From positions 1-44,181 of IMG/VR virus record IMGVR_UViG_3300020442_002654: 44,181 bases of DNA, one strand, 5' to 3'. The DNA is from a virus. Both the position numbers and the translations under genes were made by a program. This document shows, in pieces, positions 12,981 to 22,281 of the stretch (positions are counted from its first letter, which is position 1; each line of letters opens with the position of its first letter). Below the pieces are notes generated by a model. It was not told the origin of the DNA. It ran no database searches and saw only the letters and a list, made by a program, of their open reading frames with translations.

Positions 12981-14957
12981 ATGGATATACCAGCAAGTAT
13001 AGTTCAAAAAAGAACTAAAAATAATATCAAAAGAAAAAGAAAAAGAAAGGATTCAAATAAATTGAAACAAGAAAGAATTCACAATTTCAAATTAAAAAGA
13101 CAAGAACTTGTAAATCAATATGGTTATGATACGGATTTAACTAAGTTGATTAATCTAATCGATGATTTTTCTGATTTACCAAGAAGATATCGAAGATGTT
13201 TTGGAGTAATTAATTTTAAAAATCTATGGGATTATATAAATAGTGATGATGAGTTTATATCTAATAAAATGAATCGTGAAGAAGAATTAGATGAAACTAA
13301 AAATTATAAAAATAAACTACATCATTTAATTAGATTTATAAATGGTATTAGTAGAAAATCACATTTACAGCTATCTTATATAAAAAGTAAAGGTAATAAA
13401 CTCTATATATCAGATGATGGAACGATGGCATCTTTAGCCTTCGGTCAATACTTTGATGATGTTAGATTAAAAGCTACGGAAATATCAGAAATAATAGAAG
13501 ATATTAAAGAAAATTATACAGATGGTGAATCTGATGAATTTATTGAAGCTATAGAAGAATGGTATGAAGAATTGAATGAACAACAAAGGCAGCAAGAATA
13601 TTCTCTTAAAGAACTTTTGAAAAATACTAAATGGAGTGATGAGTATGAGGATACTTTAATTAATTTTGAAATTAATCCATTTACAATCAATCTACACACT
13701 AAAGACCAACAGAACGCAAATCTTCAACCAAATCCTTGGGCATCTCATAATTTCTATAAATCACCAATGAAATCTAATGATTTGTATGAATCAACATTTA
13801 TTGGTAATACGCTTTTAAATGATGAGTTTAGTAATGTAATTGGAATCGGTAAGAACCCAAGTACACAAGGAAGTATCATTTTCAGAAACTTTGCAGCAAA
13901 TAAAAAGAAAGCTGAAAGAGATTTACCATTTTATATATCTAAATCACTATGTTTATCCTTAGAAGGAAGAGATAATGATTCAGATTTACAATCAATATTG
14001 GGTTGGAATAAATACATAGCAAAGTTTAATTCACATGAAGATAAAACATATGGAACATATTGGTACAACAAATATGATGAGCTTGTAAAGAATTGTACTT
14101 TTTCTGATATGAAAGAATGGGTTGAATATGTAGATATAGCTCAGCAAGATTGGAGTAGTTACCATACAGAATTGAAAAAGATTCTTGAAGCATATGGCCA
14201 TAAAAAATCATTAAATTCTTGGAATGAACTAAAACCTTTCAAAGATGATTTTGCATTGTATATTGTATCCGTTATATTAGGATTTAATCAAATGTTTCCA
14301 CAAGCATATGGAAGAAATACAAAGAAAAACATAGAAGAAATACGAAAATTACTTATTGAAAATTTAATAATTACTATAAATGGTAAAGTGAAGAATGATA
14401 ATAATGAAGAAGTATCACTAATAGAATTGTTTGATAACGATAAAACTACAAACTGGAATTTTAGATATGAAAATGTTTGGAAATATGCTATTGAAGATAC
14501 ATTTAATACATTAACTAAAAGAAAGAAAGGTGAAGATGTTTTTGACAAAGAGGTAAAGCATCAAAAGAATTCAGTACTTGAAGTTCTTAATCAAAACTTT
14601 AATACAAAATCTTTCAAAGGATATACATTTAGTTCTAAAGAAATAGAATCAATTGATTTTTCAAATACTTCAAAATACTTTGCAGGATTACATTGTGTTC
14701 CAAGAGATGATAAAGGAATTGCAGAGGATGGGGTTATTTGGGGATTGGTTACAGATAATGAAGGTGTTATGAAATATCAAAACCTAAATAAGTTATTTGA
14801 TTCTCCTGCTGATTATTGGGAGAAAATAGCTCAAAGAAATCAAACAGAATTAAAAAATGGAAATGTTAGCGAAAGAGATGAAATATTTGTTAATGATTTT
14901 ATAAAACTTTGTTATAGAATCGCAGATACAAATTTAAATTATAAATATAAAAAATAA
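12981..14957 (+). CDS. Large unknown protein with basic N-terminus
   Basis: A 658-residue protein I do not recognise. Residues 8-40 are extremely basic (K-R-T-K-N-N-I-K-R-K-R-K-R-K), as in a nucleic-acid-binding or virion-targeting tail. A mostly helical body follows, with acidic stretches near 170-215. Residues about 275-330 (S-T-F-I-G-N-T-L-L-N-D-E-F, then G-S-I-I-F-R-N-F-A-A-N-K-K) look like a separate domain. The C-terminal part has Y-F-A-G-L-H-C-V-P-R-D-D-K-G-I-A-E-D-G-V and W-G-L-V-T-D-N-E-G-V. No membrane segment is seen. It has its own strong promoter and the base composition is more A-rich than the replication genes around it, which suggests later acquisition. It is followed 1 base later by a glycosyltransferase. 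Confidence 0.65.
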   Translation: MDIPASIVQKRTKNNIKRKRKRKDSNKLKQERIHNFKLKRQELVNQYGYDTDLTKLINLIDDFSDLPRRYRRCFGVINFKNLWDYINSDDEFISNKMNREEELDETKNYKNKLHHLIRFINGISRKSHLQLSYIKSKGNKLYISDDGTMASLAFGQYFDDVRLKATEISEIIEDIKENYTDGESDEFIEAIEEWYEELNEQQRQQEYSLKELLKNTKWSDEYEDTLINFEINPFTINLHTKDQQNANLQPNPWASHNFYKSPMKSNDLYESTFIGNTLLNDEFSNVIGIGKNPSTQGSIIFRNFAANKKKAERDLPFYISKSLCLSLEGRDNDSDLQSILGWNKYIAKFNSHEDKTYGTYWYNKYDELVKNCTFSDMKEWVEYVDIAQQDWSSYHTELKKILEAYGHKKSLNSWNELKPFKDDFALYIVSVILGFNQMFPQAYGRNTKKNIEEIRKLLIENLIITINGKVKNDNNEEVSLIELFDNDKTTNWNFRYENVWKYAIEDTFNTLTKRKKGEDVFDKEVKHQKNSVLEVLNQNFNTKSFKGYTFSSKEIESIDFSNTSKYFAGLHCVPRDDKGIAEDGVIWGLVTDNEGVMKYQNLNKLFDSPADYWEKIAQRNQTELKNGNVSERDEIFVNDFIKLCYRIADTNLNYKYKK

Positions 14958-14958
14958 T

Positions 14959-16086
14959 ATGCGTGTATTAATTATACCCAATTACACAAATTTCGGCAAT
15001 AATAAAGATATCAATCGGGATTCGTTTCTACTGGTATTCAAATCATTCTTAGATAATACAGAGATTGGTAAAGCTTGGGAATTTGTACTTCCCGTACCTG
15101 ACCTAAATAATTATCCGGGTATTATAAATCAGTTTGATTATCCCAATGTAAAAATCCGAGTTATGGATGAGCATTATGGACTTGACCCATTTCCGCCAAA
15201 AATGCGTGTGGATTACAAACATAAATTTTTCGATAACATTTTACAGAATGAAAGATTTAATCTTATTTGGTCTCATCTTCCTGAATGGACTAGAGAGGTA
15301 AAAATAAGTAGAATTTATTCTGTTAATCAACCTATCGTTGGTTATTGCCATTGGTGGGAAATTCCACAAAATGGTGCAAGAACTGATAATTCTTTTTGGA
15401 GAAATGTTAGAGGAATGTTAGATATGAAAGTTTGTGGTGTTAATTCTAATTGGGTAAAACAACAAGTATTAAAAGAAGCATCAAAAGATTTTGATAAAAA
15501 ATATATAGAACAATTAGATAAAATTATTCAACCTTGGTATTTAGGTTGTGATTCAGCAACACCATCTGATGGTTATGATGAAAAAACAATTGTATTCAAT
15601 CATAGAGAAGGAGTTTACACAGGTTCAAAATGGTTCTTTGAAACGATGGATGCGTTGTGGAAAGAAAGACAAGATTTCAAAGTTTACACAACACTAAGAG
15701 ATATGGGTAAACCTTATACAAAATATATTGGAGCACCTGATAGAAAAGTTTACTTAAAACAATTATCTAAAGCACATTTTGGTGTAGGATGTTTTCAGGG
15801 TTATTCAGCATGGAGTATGAGTGCCACCGATGGTTTTTCAGTAGGAGTACCTTATTTACTACCAAATGAGTTTTGCTATCCAGAAATGGTTGGAAAAGAC
15901 TATTCACTTTTTTATAATGGTAAAAAAGAATTCAAAGATATGGTAGTCAAGTTATTGGATGGTGATATAAAAAGACCAGATGTAACACACATAGCTGAAT
16001 CTTTGTTATGGGAAAATCAACTGAAAAGTTGGGATATACAAAATAATTTCGTAAAAATAGCAAGAACACAATTTAGAGATAGCTAA
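14959..16086 (+). CDS. Glycosyltransferase-like protein (GT-B fold)
   Basis: A 375-residue protein with the look of a GT-B glycosyltransferase. The N-terminal Rossmann-like half begins M-R-V-L-I-I-P-N-Y-T and continues to W-S-H-L-P-E-W-T, V-G-Y-C-H-W-W-E-I-P and V-N-S-N-W-V. The second half begins I-V-F-N-H-R-E-G-V-Y-T-G-S-K-W-F (about 211-226), has F-K-V-Y-T-T-L and ends with the donor-site region G-V-G-C-F-Q-G-Y-S-A-W-S-M-S-A-T-D-G. It might glycosylate phage DNA bases, as T4 does, or a surface glycan; the substrate cannot be read. It overlaps the DNA polymerase ATG by one base (end 16086), so it is coupled to gene 43. That link to replication favours a DNA-related substrate, but this is inference. 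Confidence 0.65.
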   Translation: MRVLIIPNYTNFGNNKDINRDSFLLVFKSFLDNTEIGKAWEFVLPVPDLNNYPGIINQFDYPNVKIRVMDEHYGLDPFPPKMRVDYKHKFFDNILQNERFNLIWSHLPEWTREVKISRIYSVNQPIVGYCHWWEIPQNGARTDNSFWRNVRGMLDMKVCGVNSNWVKQQVLKEASKDFDKKYIEQLDKIIQPWYLGCDSATPSDGYDEKTIVFNHREGVYTGSKWFFETMDALWKERQDFKVYTTLRDMGKPYTKYIGAPDRKVYLKQLSKAHFGVGCFQGYSAWSMSATDGFSVGVPYLLPNEFCYPEMVGKDYSLFYNGKKEFKDMVVKLLDGDIKRPDVTHIAESLLWENQLKSWDIQNNFVKIARTQFRDS

Positions 16087-18605
16087 TGTACCAAAACGTA
16101 TATTATCAAAGAGAAAAAAACTTAGTTCACCTTTGGGATGATAAATTAGGATATCGTTCTTTTCCATACACTCGTTATGCGTATGAAAAAGCAGATAAAG
16201 GAGAAGCAGTATCTTTGTACGGAGATAGATTAACAAAGATTTACAAATTCTCAAAAGATGACCCTAACTTATTTGAATCAGATGTACCTGAAACGACTAG
16301 AGTATTAGTAGATACTTACACCGATTCAGATTTACCATCAGAAGGACACGTAATTCTTACATATGATATTGAGTGTGAGATGGAAACTGGTTTACCAAAT
16401 CCTGAAGAAGCTAAGAACGAACTAACTTCTATCGCATTACATGATTCAGCAACCAATCAGTATTGGGTGTTGGTAATGGATAAAGATGGTTTGATGGTAG
16501 AGAAGAAAACCGATAAAGCAATCGTAATCCCATTCAGAGATGAGAGGGATATGTTAATGAAGTTTTTAGAACTTTATGAATACATAAATCCTACAATTGT
16601 TACTGGTTGGAATATTGATTACTTCGATACACCTATGTTATACAATAGAATCAAAAGATTGTTAGGTGAAAGACACGCAAACAGATTATCACCGATTGGT
16701 AAATGTTTCTGGTCACCTTACAGAAAAAGATTCTTTATGGCTGGTGTATCTTATTTAGATTATTTAGCACTTTACAAAAACTTTACTTATACAGAGTTGG
16801 ATAATTACCGATTAGATTCTATTGCTAACAAAGAGTTAGGGAGAGGAAAAGTAGAATACTCAGGTAACTTAGACCAACTATTCAGAGATGATATAGAGAA
16901 GTTCATTGAGTACAACTTAGTTGATGTTGAATTGGTTGTTGATATGGATAGAAAACTACAGTTCATCGATACTGCTAGAGGTATCTGTCATGCAGGTCAC
17001 GTTCCATATGAGGATTTTGTTTATTCATCAAAATACTTAGAAGGAGCATTGTTATGTTACCTAAAAAGAAAAGGTATCGTAGCACCCAACAAACCTGCTG
17101 ATAGACAGGAGAGGATGCAAGCTCTAAGGGATAACAATGAAGAAAAATTCATTGGAGCATATGTAAAAGCACCTATCGTTGGTAAGTACGAATGGATTTA
17201 TGATTTGGATTTGACTTCTCTATATCCCTCTATTATTATGACTATTAATATCTCACCTGAAACTAAGGTTGGTAAGATTCAAGATTGGAGTGCAGAGGAT
17301 TTCGTAAAAGATAAAAGAGATACATGGATTATTAATGGAGATACAATTACGCAAGAGAATCTCAAAAAGTTCTTTGATAAATCAAAGTTTTCAGTAGCAT
17401 CGAATGGTGTATTATATAGAACAGATACAGTTGGTTGTATACCTGATATCTTAGATATTTGGTTCAATCAAAGAGTTGAGTTCAAAAACGAAATGAAAAA
17501 ATATGGAAAAGCAGGGAACAAAGAAAAATACGAATGGTATAAAAAACGTCAATTGGTTCAGAAGATTCTACTTAACTCTTTATATGGTGTGCTTGGGCTT
17601 CCTGCCTTTAGGTTCTATGATGTTGATAATGCTACCGCTGTTACCACGACGGGACAAACAGTTATTAAATCAACTGCTGATATGGCTAACATCAAGTACA
17701 ATAAGGAGTTGGGTGATAATACTTTGGATAGTAATATATACATTGATACTGATTCCGTTTTCTTTTCTGCTGTACCCTTACTTGATAGACGTATTCCCAA
17801 TTGGAAAGATAATGAACAAGATACAATTGCTGGTTTCGTAAATGATATAGCAGAAGAGATGCAAGATTATCTAAATGATTTTTATAATATTCTTGCTGAG
17901 AAGGTATTCAATGTAGATAAAGATAAACACCGATTTGAAATTAAAAAAGAATATGTTTCTAAATCAGGTATTTGGATTGCAAAGAAAAGATATGCACAAT
18001 GGATTATTTCAGATAATGGAGTACCTGTTGATAAATTAGATGTAAAAGGATTGGATGTTGTTAGGTCATCTTATCCTGCAGCTTTTAGAAAGTTTATGAG
18101 TGAAGTACTCATTGATATTCTAAAAGGTAATACAGAAAGTGAATTAACTGATAAGATTTATGATTTTAAAAACGGATTATCTAAGATGAACGTTGTACAA
18201 ATCGCAAAGAATACATCAGTTAAAAACCTAACAAAGTATTTACCGAAAGGTAAACAACAAAGAATGTTTCAATTTAAATCAGCAACACCTGCTCACGTAA
18301 AAGCAGCTATTGCTTTCAATCAACTTTTATCTCATTACAATTGTGAGATGAAATATGAACCGATGAAAAATGGTGATAAGGTAAAGTGGGTTTATTTAAA
18401 ACAAAATCCATTAGGTTTAGATGGAGTAGCATTCAAAGGTTATGATGACCCAAAAGAAATTATGGAATTAGTCAATACATACATTGATTATGATAAAATC
18501 TTTGAAAGAGAACTTCTAAAAAAATTAGAAGATTTCTATAACGCAATGGATTGGGGTGAAGTTTTATCCTCAACCAAAACAGCTGAAAAGTTTTTTGCTT
18601 TTTAA
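16086..18605 (+). CDS. 43: Family-B replicative DNA polymerase gp43
   Basis: An 839-residue polymerase like T4/RB69 gp43 (about 900). The 3'-5' exonuclease motifs are Y-D-I-E-C-E (about 96-101), G-W-N-I-D-Y-F-D at about 175-182, and Y-N-L-V-D-V-E-L at about 278-285. Polymerase motif A is D-L-D-L-T-S-L-Y-P-S-I-I at about 376-387. Motif B is K-K-R-Q-L-V-Q-K-I-L-L-N-S-L-Y-G at about 484-499, and motif C is Y-I-D-T-D-S-V-F-F at about 554-562. All catalytic Asp and Glu residues are present. The C-terminus ends E-K-F-F-A-F, compatible with a clamp-binding peptide. It is preceded by a glycosyltransferase with a one-base overlap and followed directly by promoter P4. It is the main replicase; a second, family-A polymerase is encoded at 1687. 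Confidence 0.96.
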   Translation: MYQNVYYQREKNLVHLWDDKLGYRSFPYTRYAYEKADKGEAVSLYGDRLTKIYKFSKDDPNLFESDVPETTRVLVDTYTDSDLPSEGHVILTYDIECEMETGLPNPEEAKNELTSIALHDSATNQYWVLVMDKDGLMVEKKTDKAIVIPFRDERDMLMKFLELYEYINPTIVTGWNIDYFDTPMLYNRIKRLLGERHANRLSPIGKCFWSPYRKRFFMAGVSYLDYLALYKNFTYTELDNYRLDSIANKELGRGKVEYSGNLDQLFRDDIEKFIEYNLVDVELVVDMDRKLQFIDTARGICHAGHVPYEDFVYSSKYLEGALLCYLKRKGIVAPNKPADRQERMQALRDNNEEKFIGAYVKAPIVGKYEWIYDLDLTSLYPSIIMTINISPETKVGKIQDWSAEDFVKDKRDTWIINGDTITQENLKKFFDKSKFSVASNGVLYRTDTVGCIPDILDIWFNQRVEFKNEMKKYGKAGNKEKYEWYKKRQLVQKILLNSLYGVLGLPAFRFYDVDNATAVTTTGQTVIKSTADMANIKYNKELGDNTLDSNIYIDTDSVFFSAVPLLDRRIPNWKDNEQDTIAGFVNDIAEEMQDYLNDFYNILAEKVFNVDKDKHRFEIKKEYVSKSGIWIAKKRYAQWIISDNGVPVDKLDVKGLDVVRSSYPAAFRKFMSEVLIDILKGNTESELTDKIYDFKNGLSKMNVVQIAKNTSVKNLTKYLPKGKQQRMFQFKSATPAHVKAAIAFNQLLSHYNCEMKYEPMKNGDKVKWVYLKQNPLGLDGVAFKGYDDPKEIMELVNTYIDYDKIFERELLKKLEDFYNAMDWGEVLSSTKTAEKFFAF

Positions 18606-18637
18606 TTTGGAAATGTGAAGAATTTTTCGTATATTAG
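18606..18637 (+). promoter_or_regulatory. Bacteroidota-type promoter P4
   Basis: TTTG at 18606-18609, starting on the first base after the gp43 stop, then 20 bases and TATATTAG at 18630-18637. It drives the sliding clamp gene at 18668 and the clamp-loader genes that follow without further promoter-like sites until 23000. Confidence 0.75.
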
Positions 18638-18667
18638 TATAAATTTAAAATTAGTAAAAGGTAAATT

Positions 18668-19363
18668 ATGGAAAAACAAAAACTAAATGGTTTCATTAGT
18701 AGATACAATCTCGGTGGTGAGGTTGAATCTGTAATGGTAAATTCAGCCGATGGTTCAGTATCGGTTAAAATGATTTCAGATGACAAAACTCTATTGGGTG
18801 ATGTTACTGTATCTGAAAAAGATTTCCCAACAGGTGAATATGGTATTTATACCACTTCTCAGTTGAAGGGATTATTAAGTGTATTAGATTCATCTATTAA
18901 GGTGGAAGAAGCAACAGGCGCTCTTAAATTTAGTGATAAGGGTACAAAGGTTCAGTATATGTTAGCTGCACCATCTGTTATCCCAGCGGTACCTGATTTG
19001 AAAGAACTTCCTCCATTTGATGCAGATATTACATTAGATGATGAGTTTATTAACAAATACATCAAGTCTAAGGGAGCATTAGCAGATGCGGATACATTTA
19101 CATTCACTTGTAAGAATAACAAAGGAGAAATCATCTTAGGTTATTCATCAATTAATTCAAACAGAATTTCTATTTCTGTAAATTGTAGTTGTGATAATGA
19201 TATCGAACCAATCGCATTCTCAGCTAAGTATCTAAAAGAAATCTTAACTGCAAACAAAGGTTCAAACAAATCATCACTTAAAATTTCATCTAAAGGATTA
19301 GCGCATGTAGCTTTCGAAGATGGTGATTATAATTCTAACTATTATTTAGTAGAAATTAAGTAA
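18668..19363 (+). CDS. 45: Sliding clamp gp45
   Basis: A 231-residue protein, the length expected for T4 gp45 (228). It has the two-domain clamp composition: alternating strands, an N-terminal M-E-K-Q-K-L-N-G-F-I-S-R-Y-N-L and a middle L-K-F-S-D-K-G-T-K-V-Q-Y-M-L-A-A-P. The second domain ends Y-L-K-E-I-L-T-A-N-K-G, then L-A-H-V-A-F-E-D-G-D-Y-N-S-N-Y-Y-L-V. As a trimeric ring it tethers the polymerase to DNA and, in T4, also activates late transcription. Position between gp43 and the clamp loader supports the call, because sequence conservation of clamps is low. It ends with TAATG, sharing a base with the next start. Confidence 0.88.
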   Translation: MEKQKLNGFISRYNLGGEVESVMVNSADGSVSVKMISDDKTLLGDVTVSEKDFPTGEYGIYTTSQLKGLLSVLDSSIKVEEATGALKFSDKGTKVQYMLAAPSVIPAVPDLKELPPFDADITLDDEFINKYIKSKGALADADTFTFTCKNNKGEIILGYSSINSNRISISVNCSCDNDIEPIAFSAKYLKEILTANKGSNKSSLKISSKGLAHVAFEDGDYNSNYYLVEIK

Positions 19364-20574
19364 TGAGTTTTTGGGATACAGAACCAGCTAAACCTCAATT
19401 CGTATTTGAAGATGAGAAGAAAAAACTCATTGATAATATGGATTACCTCATGCAGATGTCTGTAGAGGAACAAACTCTGTACAAAAAGTGGGTAGAGTTG
19501 CAGGAAGATTCTATGCTTAGAGATAAATCTACAATAGCATCTTACTACGATTGGCAGTGGAGACCTACAGATATCAACAACAAAGAACTTACAATCAAAG
19601 AGATTGAGGAATTAGAACCTTATGTTGAAATCGTTGAAGATAAGAATGAAGCTACAAAGTGGACTCATCTTAGAAGAATGATTCATACAATGAGTTGGAC
19701 AGCTAATCCTGGTCGAAATGTTAAGTTGTTTGTTAAGGATAAAAAGAGTGGTAAACTTTTGGGGATGGTATCACTTGCATCTGATGTAACATCAATGGGT
19801 GTAAGAGATAAATATATTGGCTGGACTAAGGATGATAAATTCAAAAAAGGTAAACTAAACTTTACAACTATCGCATCTACGATTGTTTGTACACAACCTT
19901 TAGGATTCAATTTCTTAGGAGGTAAACTTACCGCTATGATGACTACTGTACCTGAGGTTAGAGAATATTGGAAAAAGAAATATGGACAAACTCTTATAGC
20001 AGTTGGTACAACTTCTTTGTATGGTATTCATTCTCAGTATAATGGTATCCCACATTTTAAAACTTTAGGTGAATCAGCTGGAAAGATATCAATCAAACCA
20101 GATGATGAGTTCTATGACCCGTGGCACCAATGGTTGAAAGAAAACAGAGAAGATTGGTATAAGAAACACATTACCGAAGAAAGAGAAAGAAATGGTAAGA
20201 GTATGGGTTATGAAAGAAACGGACCTGTTAGTGGTATCAAACAAAAGATTTTAGGACAAATCTTTAAAGAGTGTGGTATCAAACAATCCAGTTATCATCA
20301 TGGATTTAAAAGAGGAGTATATCTTGCTATGATGTATGAAAACGGACCTGAGTTTCTACGTTCTGAAATCGAAGAAAAAGATTTGAAGATGAAAAAGAAA
20401 TTTGAGGATGGTGTTGATTACATTAATAAATGGTGGAAAAGACAAGCCATTAAAAGATATACTAAGTTACACGATTCCAATCGATTGAAGCCAGAACATT
20501 TATATTACATAGATGCTATTGGTATGAATTGGGATACTATGAAGCAAAATTATTTAAAAGAAGTAGGAAGATAA
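19363..20574 (+). CDS. DruA/DUF4338-like protein
   Basis: A 403-residue protein. Residues about 125-240 show the DUF4338 (DruA) pattern: K-L-L-G-M-V-S-L-A-S-D-V, then R-D-K-Y-I-G-W-T. They continue with L-N-F-T-T-I-A-S-T-I-V-C-T-Q-P-L-G, L-T-A-M-M-T-T-V-P-E-V-R and W-K-K-K-Y-G-Q-T-L-I-A-V-G-T-T-S-L-Y-G, and end with P-H-F-K-T-L-G-E-S-A-G. DruA is a component of Druantia anti-phage systems; the phage role of such proteins is not known to me. The C-terminal third is basic and helical. It is translationally coupled to the clamp (TAATG) and 1 base from gp44, so it is co-expressed with the replisome. The family match is by pattern only. No other Druantia gene (DruB-E) is present. Confidence 0.6.
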   Translation: MSFWDTEPAKPQFVFEDEKKKLIDNMDYLMQMSVEEQTLYKKWVELQEDSMLRDKSTIASYYDWQWRPTDINNKELTIKEIEELEPYVEIVEDKNEATKWTHLRRMIHTMSWTANPGRNVKLFVKDKKSGKLLGMVSLASDVTSMGVRDKYIGWTKDDKFKKGKLNFTTIASTIVCTQPLGFNFLGGKLTAMMTTVPEVREYWKKKYGQTLIAVGTTSLYGIHSQYNGIPHFKTLGESAGKISIKPDDEFYDPWHQWLKENREDWYKKHITEERERNGKSMGYERNGPVSGIKQKILGQIFKECGIKQSSYHHGFKRGVYLAMMYENGPEFLRSEIEEKDLKMKKKFEDGVDYINKWWKRQAIKRYTKLHDSNRLKPEHLYYIDAIGMNWDTMKQNYLKEVGR

Positions 20575-20575
20575 T

Positions 20576-21526
20576 ATGAGTTTTTTCGAACAAAAAGAAG
20601 AAATGGTTGACAACTCACTTTGGGTTGAAAAGTACAGACCAATAAAGTTAGATGATTACGTTGGTAACGAACATCTAAAAGAAAAGGTAAGTGGTTATAT
20701 AGAATCAGAGGATGTACCTCACCTTTTACTATTTGGTAGAGCTGGTACTGGTAAAACAACTTTGGCTAAACTTATCGTTAAATCTATCGAATGTGATTAT
20801 ATGATTATAAATGCATCCGATGAAAACAATGTAGATACAGTTAGAAACAAAGTTAAGAACTTTGCATCATCGCAAGGTTTTAAAAAGTATAAGATAATCA
20901 TCTTAGATGAGTTTGATTATATGACACCAAACGCACAAGCGATACTTAGAAATCTAATGGAAACATTCTCTAAACATTGTAGGTTTATTTTGACCTGTAA
21001 TTATGTTGAGAAGATTATTGACCCAATCCAAAGTAGATGTCAAACTTTTCAAATCGTACCACCATCCAAAAAAGAGGTGGCAGTACAATTAGATAAGATT
21101 CTAAAATCAGAGAATGTAAATTATGATGTAAAGGATTTAGTTCCAATCATAGATTCATCTTATCCTGATATTAGAAAAGTTATAAATACTTGCCAATTGA
21201 ATTCTGTTAAAGGAGTGTTAAAACTTTCAAAGAATGATTTGTTGGATTCTGATTTTAAAACTAAGATAGTGGATATCTTAAAAGCATCAGATGATAGTAG
21301 AAACAAATATATGAAAATCAGACAAACTGTAGCTGATTCGAAGGTGCAAGATTTTACTGAGATGTATTCACTTCTCTATGATAAAGTAGATGAATATGCT
21401 TCAGGTAAAGTGAGTGGAGTTATTTTGGTATTAGCAGAAGGTCAACATAGAGATGCTTTAGCAGTCGATAAGGAAATACCATTTATGGCTACGATATTAA
21501 ATATTTTATCAACAATCAACAAATAA
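20576..21526 (+). CDS. 44: Clamp loader ATPase gp44
   Basis: A 316-residue AAA+ protein, nearly the same length as T4 gp44 (319). The N-terminal W-V-E-K-Y-R-P-I-K-L-D-D-Y-V-G is at about 16-30. Walker A is G-R-A-G-T-G-K-T at 54-61 and Walker B is I-I-I-L-D-E-F-D at about 104-111. The sensor region I-L-T-C-N-Y is followed by the arginine-finger motif I-D-P-I-Q-S-R-C. It opens the gp45 ring and loads it at primer ends. It needs the small subunit gp62, encoded at 22547 after three small genes. In T4 these two genes are adjacent, so the insertion of small genes here is a difference. Confidence 0.95.
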   Translation: MSFFEQKEEMVDNSLWVEKYRPIKLDDYVGNEHLKEKVSGYIESEDVPHLLLFGRAGTGKTTLAKLIVKSIECDYMIINASDENNVDTVRNKVKNFASSQGFKKYKIIILDEFDYMTPNAQAILRNLMETFSKHCRFILTCNYVEKIIDPIQSRCQTFQIVPPSKKEVAVQLDKILKSENVNYDVKDLVPIIDSSYPDIRKVINTCQLNSVKGVLKLSKNDLLDSDFKTKIVDILKASDDSRNKYMKIRQTVADSKVQDFTEMYSLLYDKVDEYASGKVSGVILVLAEGQHRDALAVDKEIPFMATILNILSTINK

Positions 21527-21529
21527 ATT

Positions 21530-21874
21530 ATGAGTAAAAAAGCAAAATTATTAGAAATTGTAAAAGAAGGATATCCTGATTTTAATCCTGAAACGGACAA
21601 CTTTGAAATAGAATTCGAAGGTGGTGGTGATAACTTCGGTTCGTTTTATGGAATGGGAATATACAGAGGTAATGATTACCAATTCAAATTCGAAGGTGAA
21701 TTAGATATGGATAAACATAATGACTTTCTATTTGAAATCTTAGATGAATCTGGGTGTGGTTATAATTGGAACAACGCAGGTACAACAGGTAGAATCAAAT
21801 ACAATGAAGATGATGAACATACATTAGAAGTAGAGACTATAGTATCTGATGAATATTATGGTGAAGTAGAATAG
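21530..21874 (+). CDS. Hypothetical acidic protein
   Basis: A 114-residue protein, strongly acidic, with Gly- and aromatic-rich segments (E-F-E-G-G-G-D-N-F-G-S-F-Y-G-M-G-I-Y). The C-terminal half has G-Y-N-W-N-N-A-G-T-T-G-R-I-K-Y, then E-T-I-V-S-D-E-Y-Y-G. I do not recognise the family. It sits 3 bases after gp44 and 1 base before the DUF6915 gene, inside the clamp-loader operon, and shares its base composition. Its acidic character could suit DNA mimicry or protein binding, but there is no direct evidence. Confidence 0.6.
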   Translation: MSKKAKLLEIVKEGYPDFNPETDNFEIEFEGGGDNFGSFYGMGIYRGNDYQFKFEGELDMDKHNDFLFEILDESGCGYNWNNAGTTGRIKYNEDDEHTLEVETIVSDEYYGEVE

Positions 21875-21875
21875 T

Positions 21876-22280
21876 ATGGCTAATCCATTATCACATTCAA
21901 AATCATCCGTTAGATTGTGGGGAGGTAAAGAAGAAGATTATCTTCCTCTCCACAACAAAATGGATTGTAGTAAAAAATACTTTTCAGATAATAGACATAG
22001 AACTTTGACTCACAATATGTTTTTTATCTTTGAAGTTATGATTCCTATTTTTGGTGAATATATCACAAACTCAGCTGGAAAAGTTGTATCTGTAAAAGAT
22101 ATTTGTGAATATCACATTTTAGAGGATTATGGAAAGAAATTCATTCCAAACGTTTCTGATTTCTTAGATGAGATGGAAATCAAAAGTTGGATGGCAAATG
22201 GTATGGGTGAAGGACCATCTTCTCAAAAGAAGAAAAAAAGAATCACCAATATAGTAAAAAAAGTAGTACAGATAGATTAG
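21876..22280 (+). CDS. DUF6915-like protein
   Basis: A 134-residue protein. The first 75 residues follow the DUF6915 pattern as I remember it. P-L-S-H-S-K-S-S-V-R-L-W-G-G-K-E-E-D-Y-L-P-L-H-N is at about 4-27, then S-K-K-Y-F-S-D-N-R-H-R-T-L-T-H, a helix (F-F-I-F-E-V-M-I-P-I-F-G), and E-Y-H-I-L-E-D-Y-G-K-K-F-I-P at about 93-106. The conserved His residues could form a metal site, but the function is unknown. The C-terminal tail is basic (Q-K-K-K-K-R-I). It is in the clamp-loader operon, 1 base from each neighbour. Such genes are found in phages and bacteria. Confidence 0.7.
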   Translation: MANPLSHSKSSVRLWGGKEEDYLPLHNKMDCSKKYFSDNRHRTLTHNMFFIFEVMIPIFGEYITNSAGKVVSVKDICEYHILEDYGKKFIPNVSDFLDEMEIKSWMANGMGEGPSSQKKKKRITNIVKKVVQID

Positions 22281-22281
22281 T

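Noticed and set aside
17503-17841. Open frame of 112 codons on the + strand inside gene 43
   Set aside because: It lies wholly within the polymerase motif B/C region in another frame, has a hydrophobic shadow-like translation and no ribosome site.
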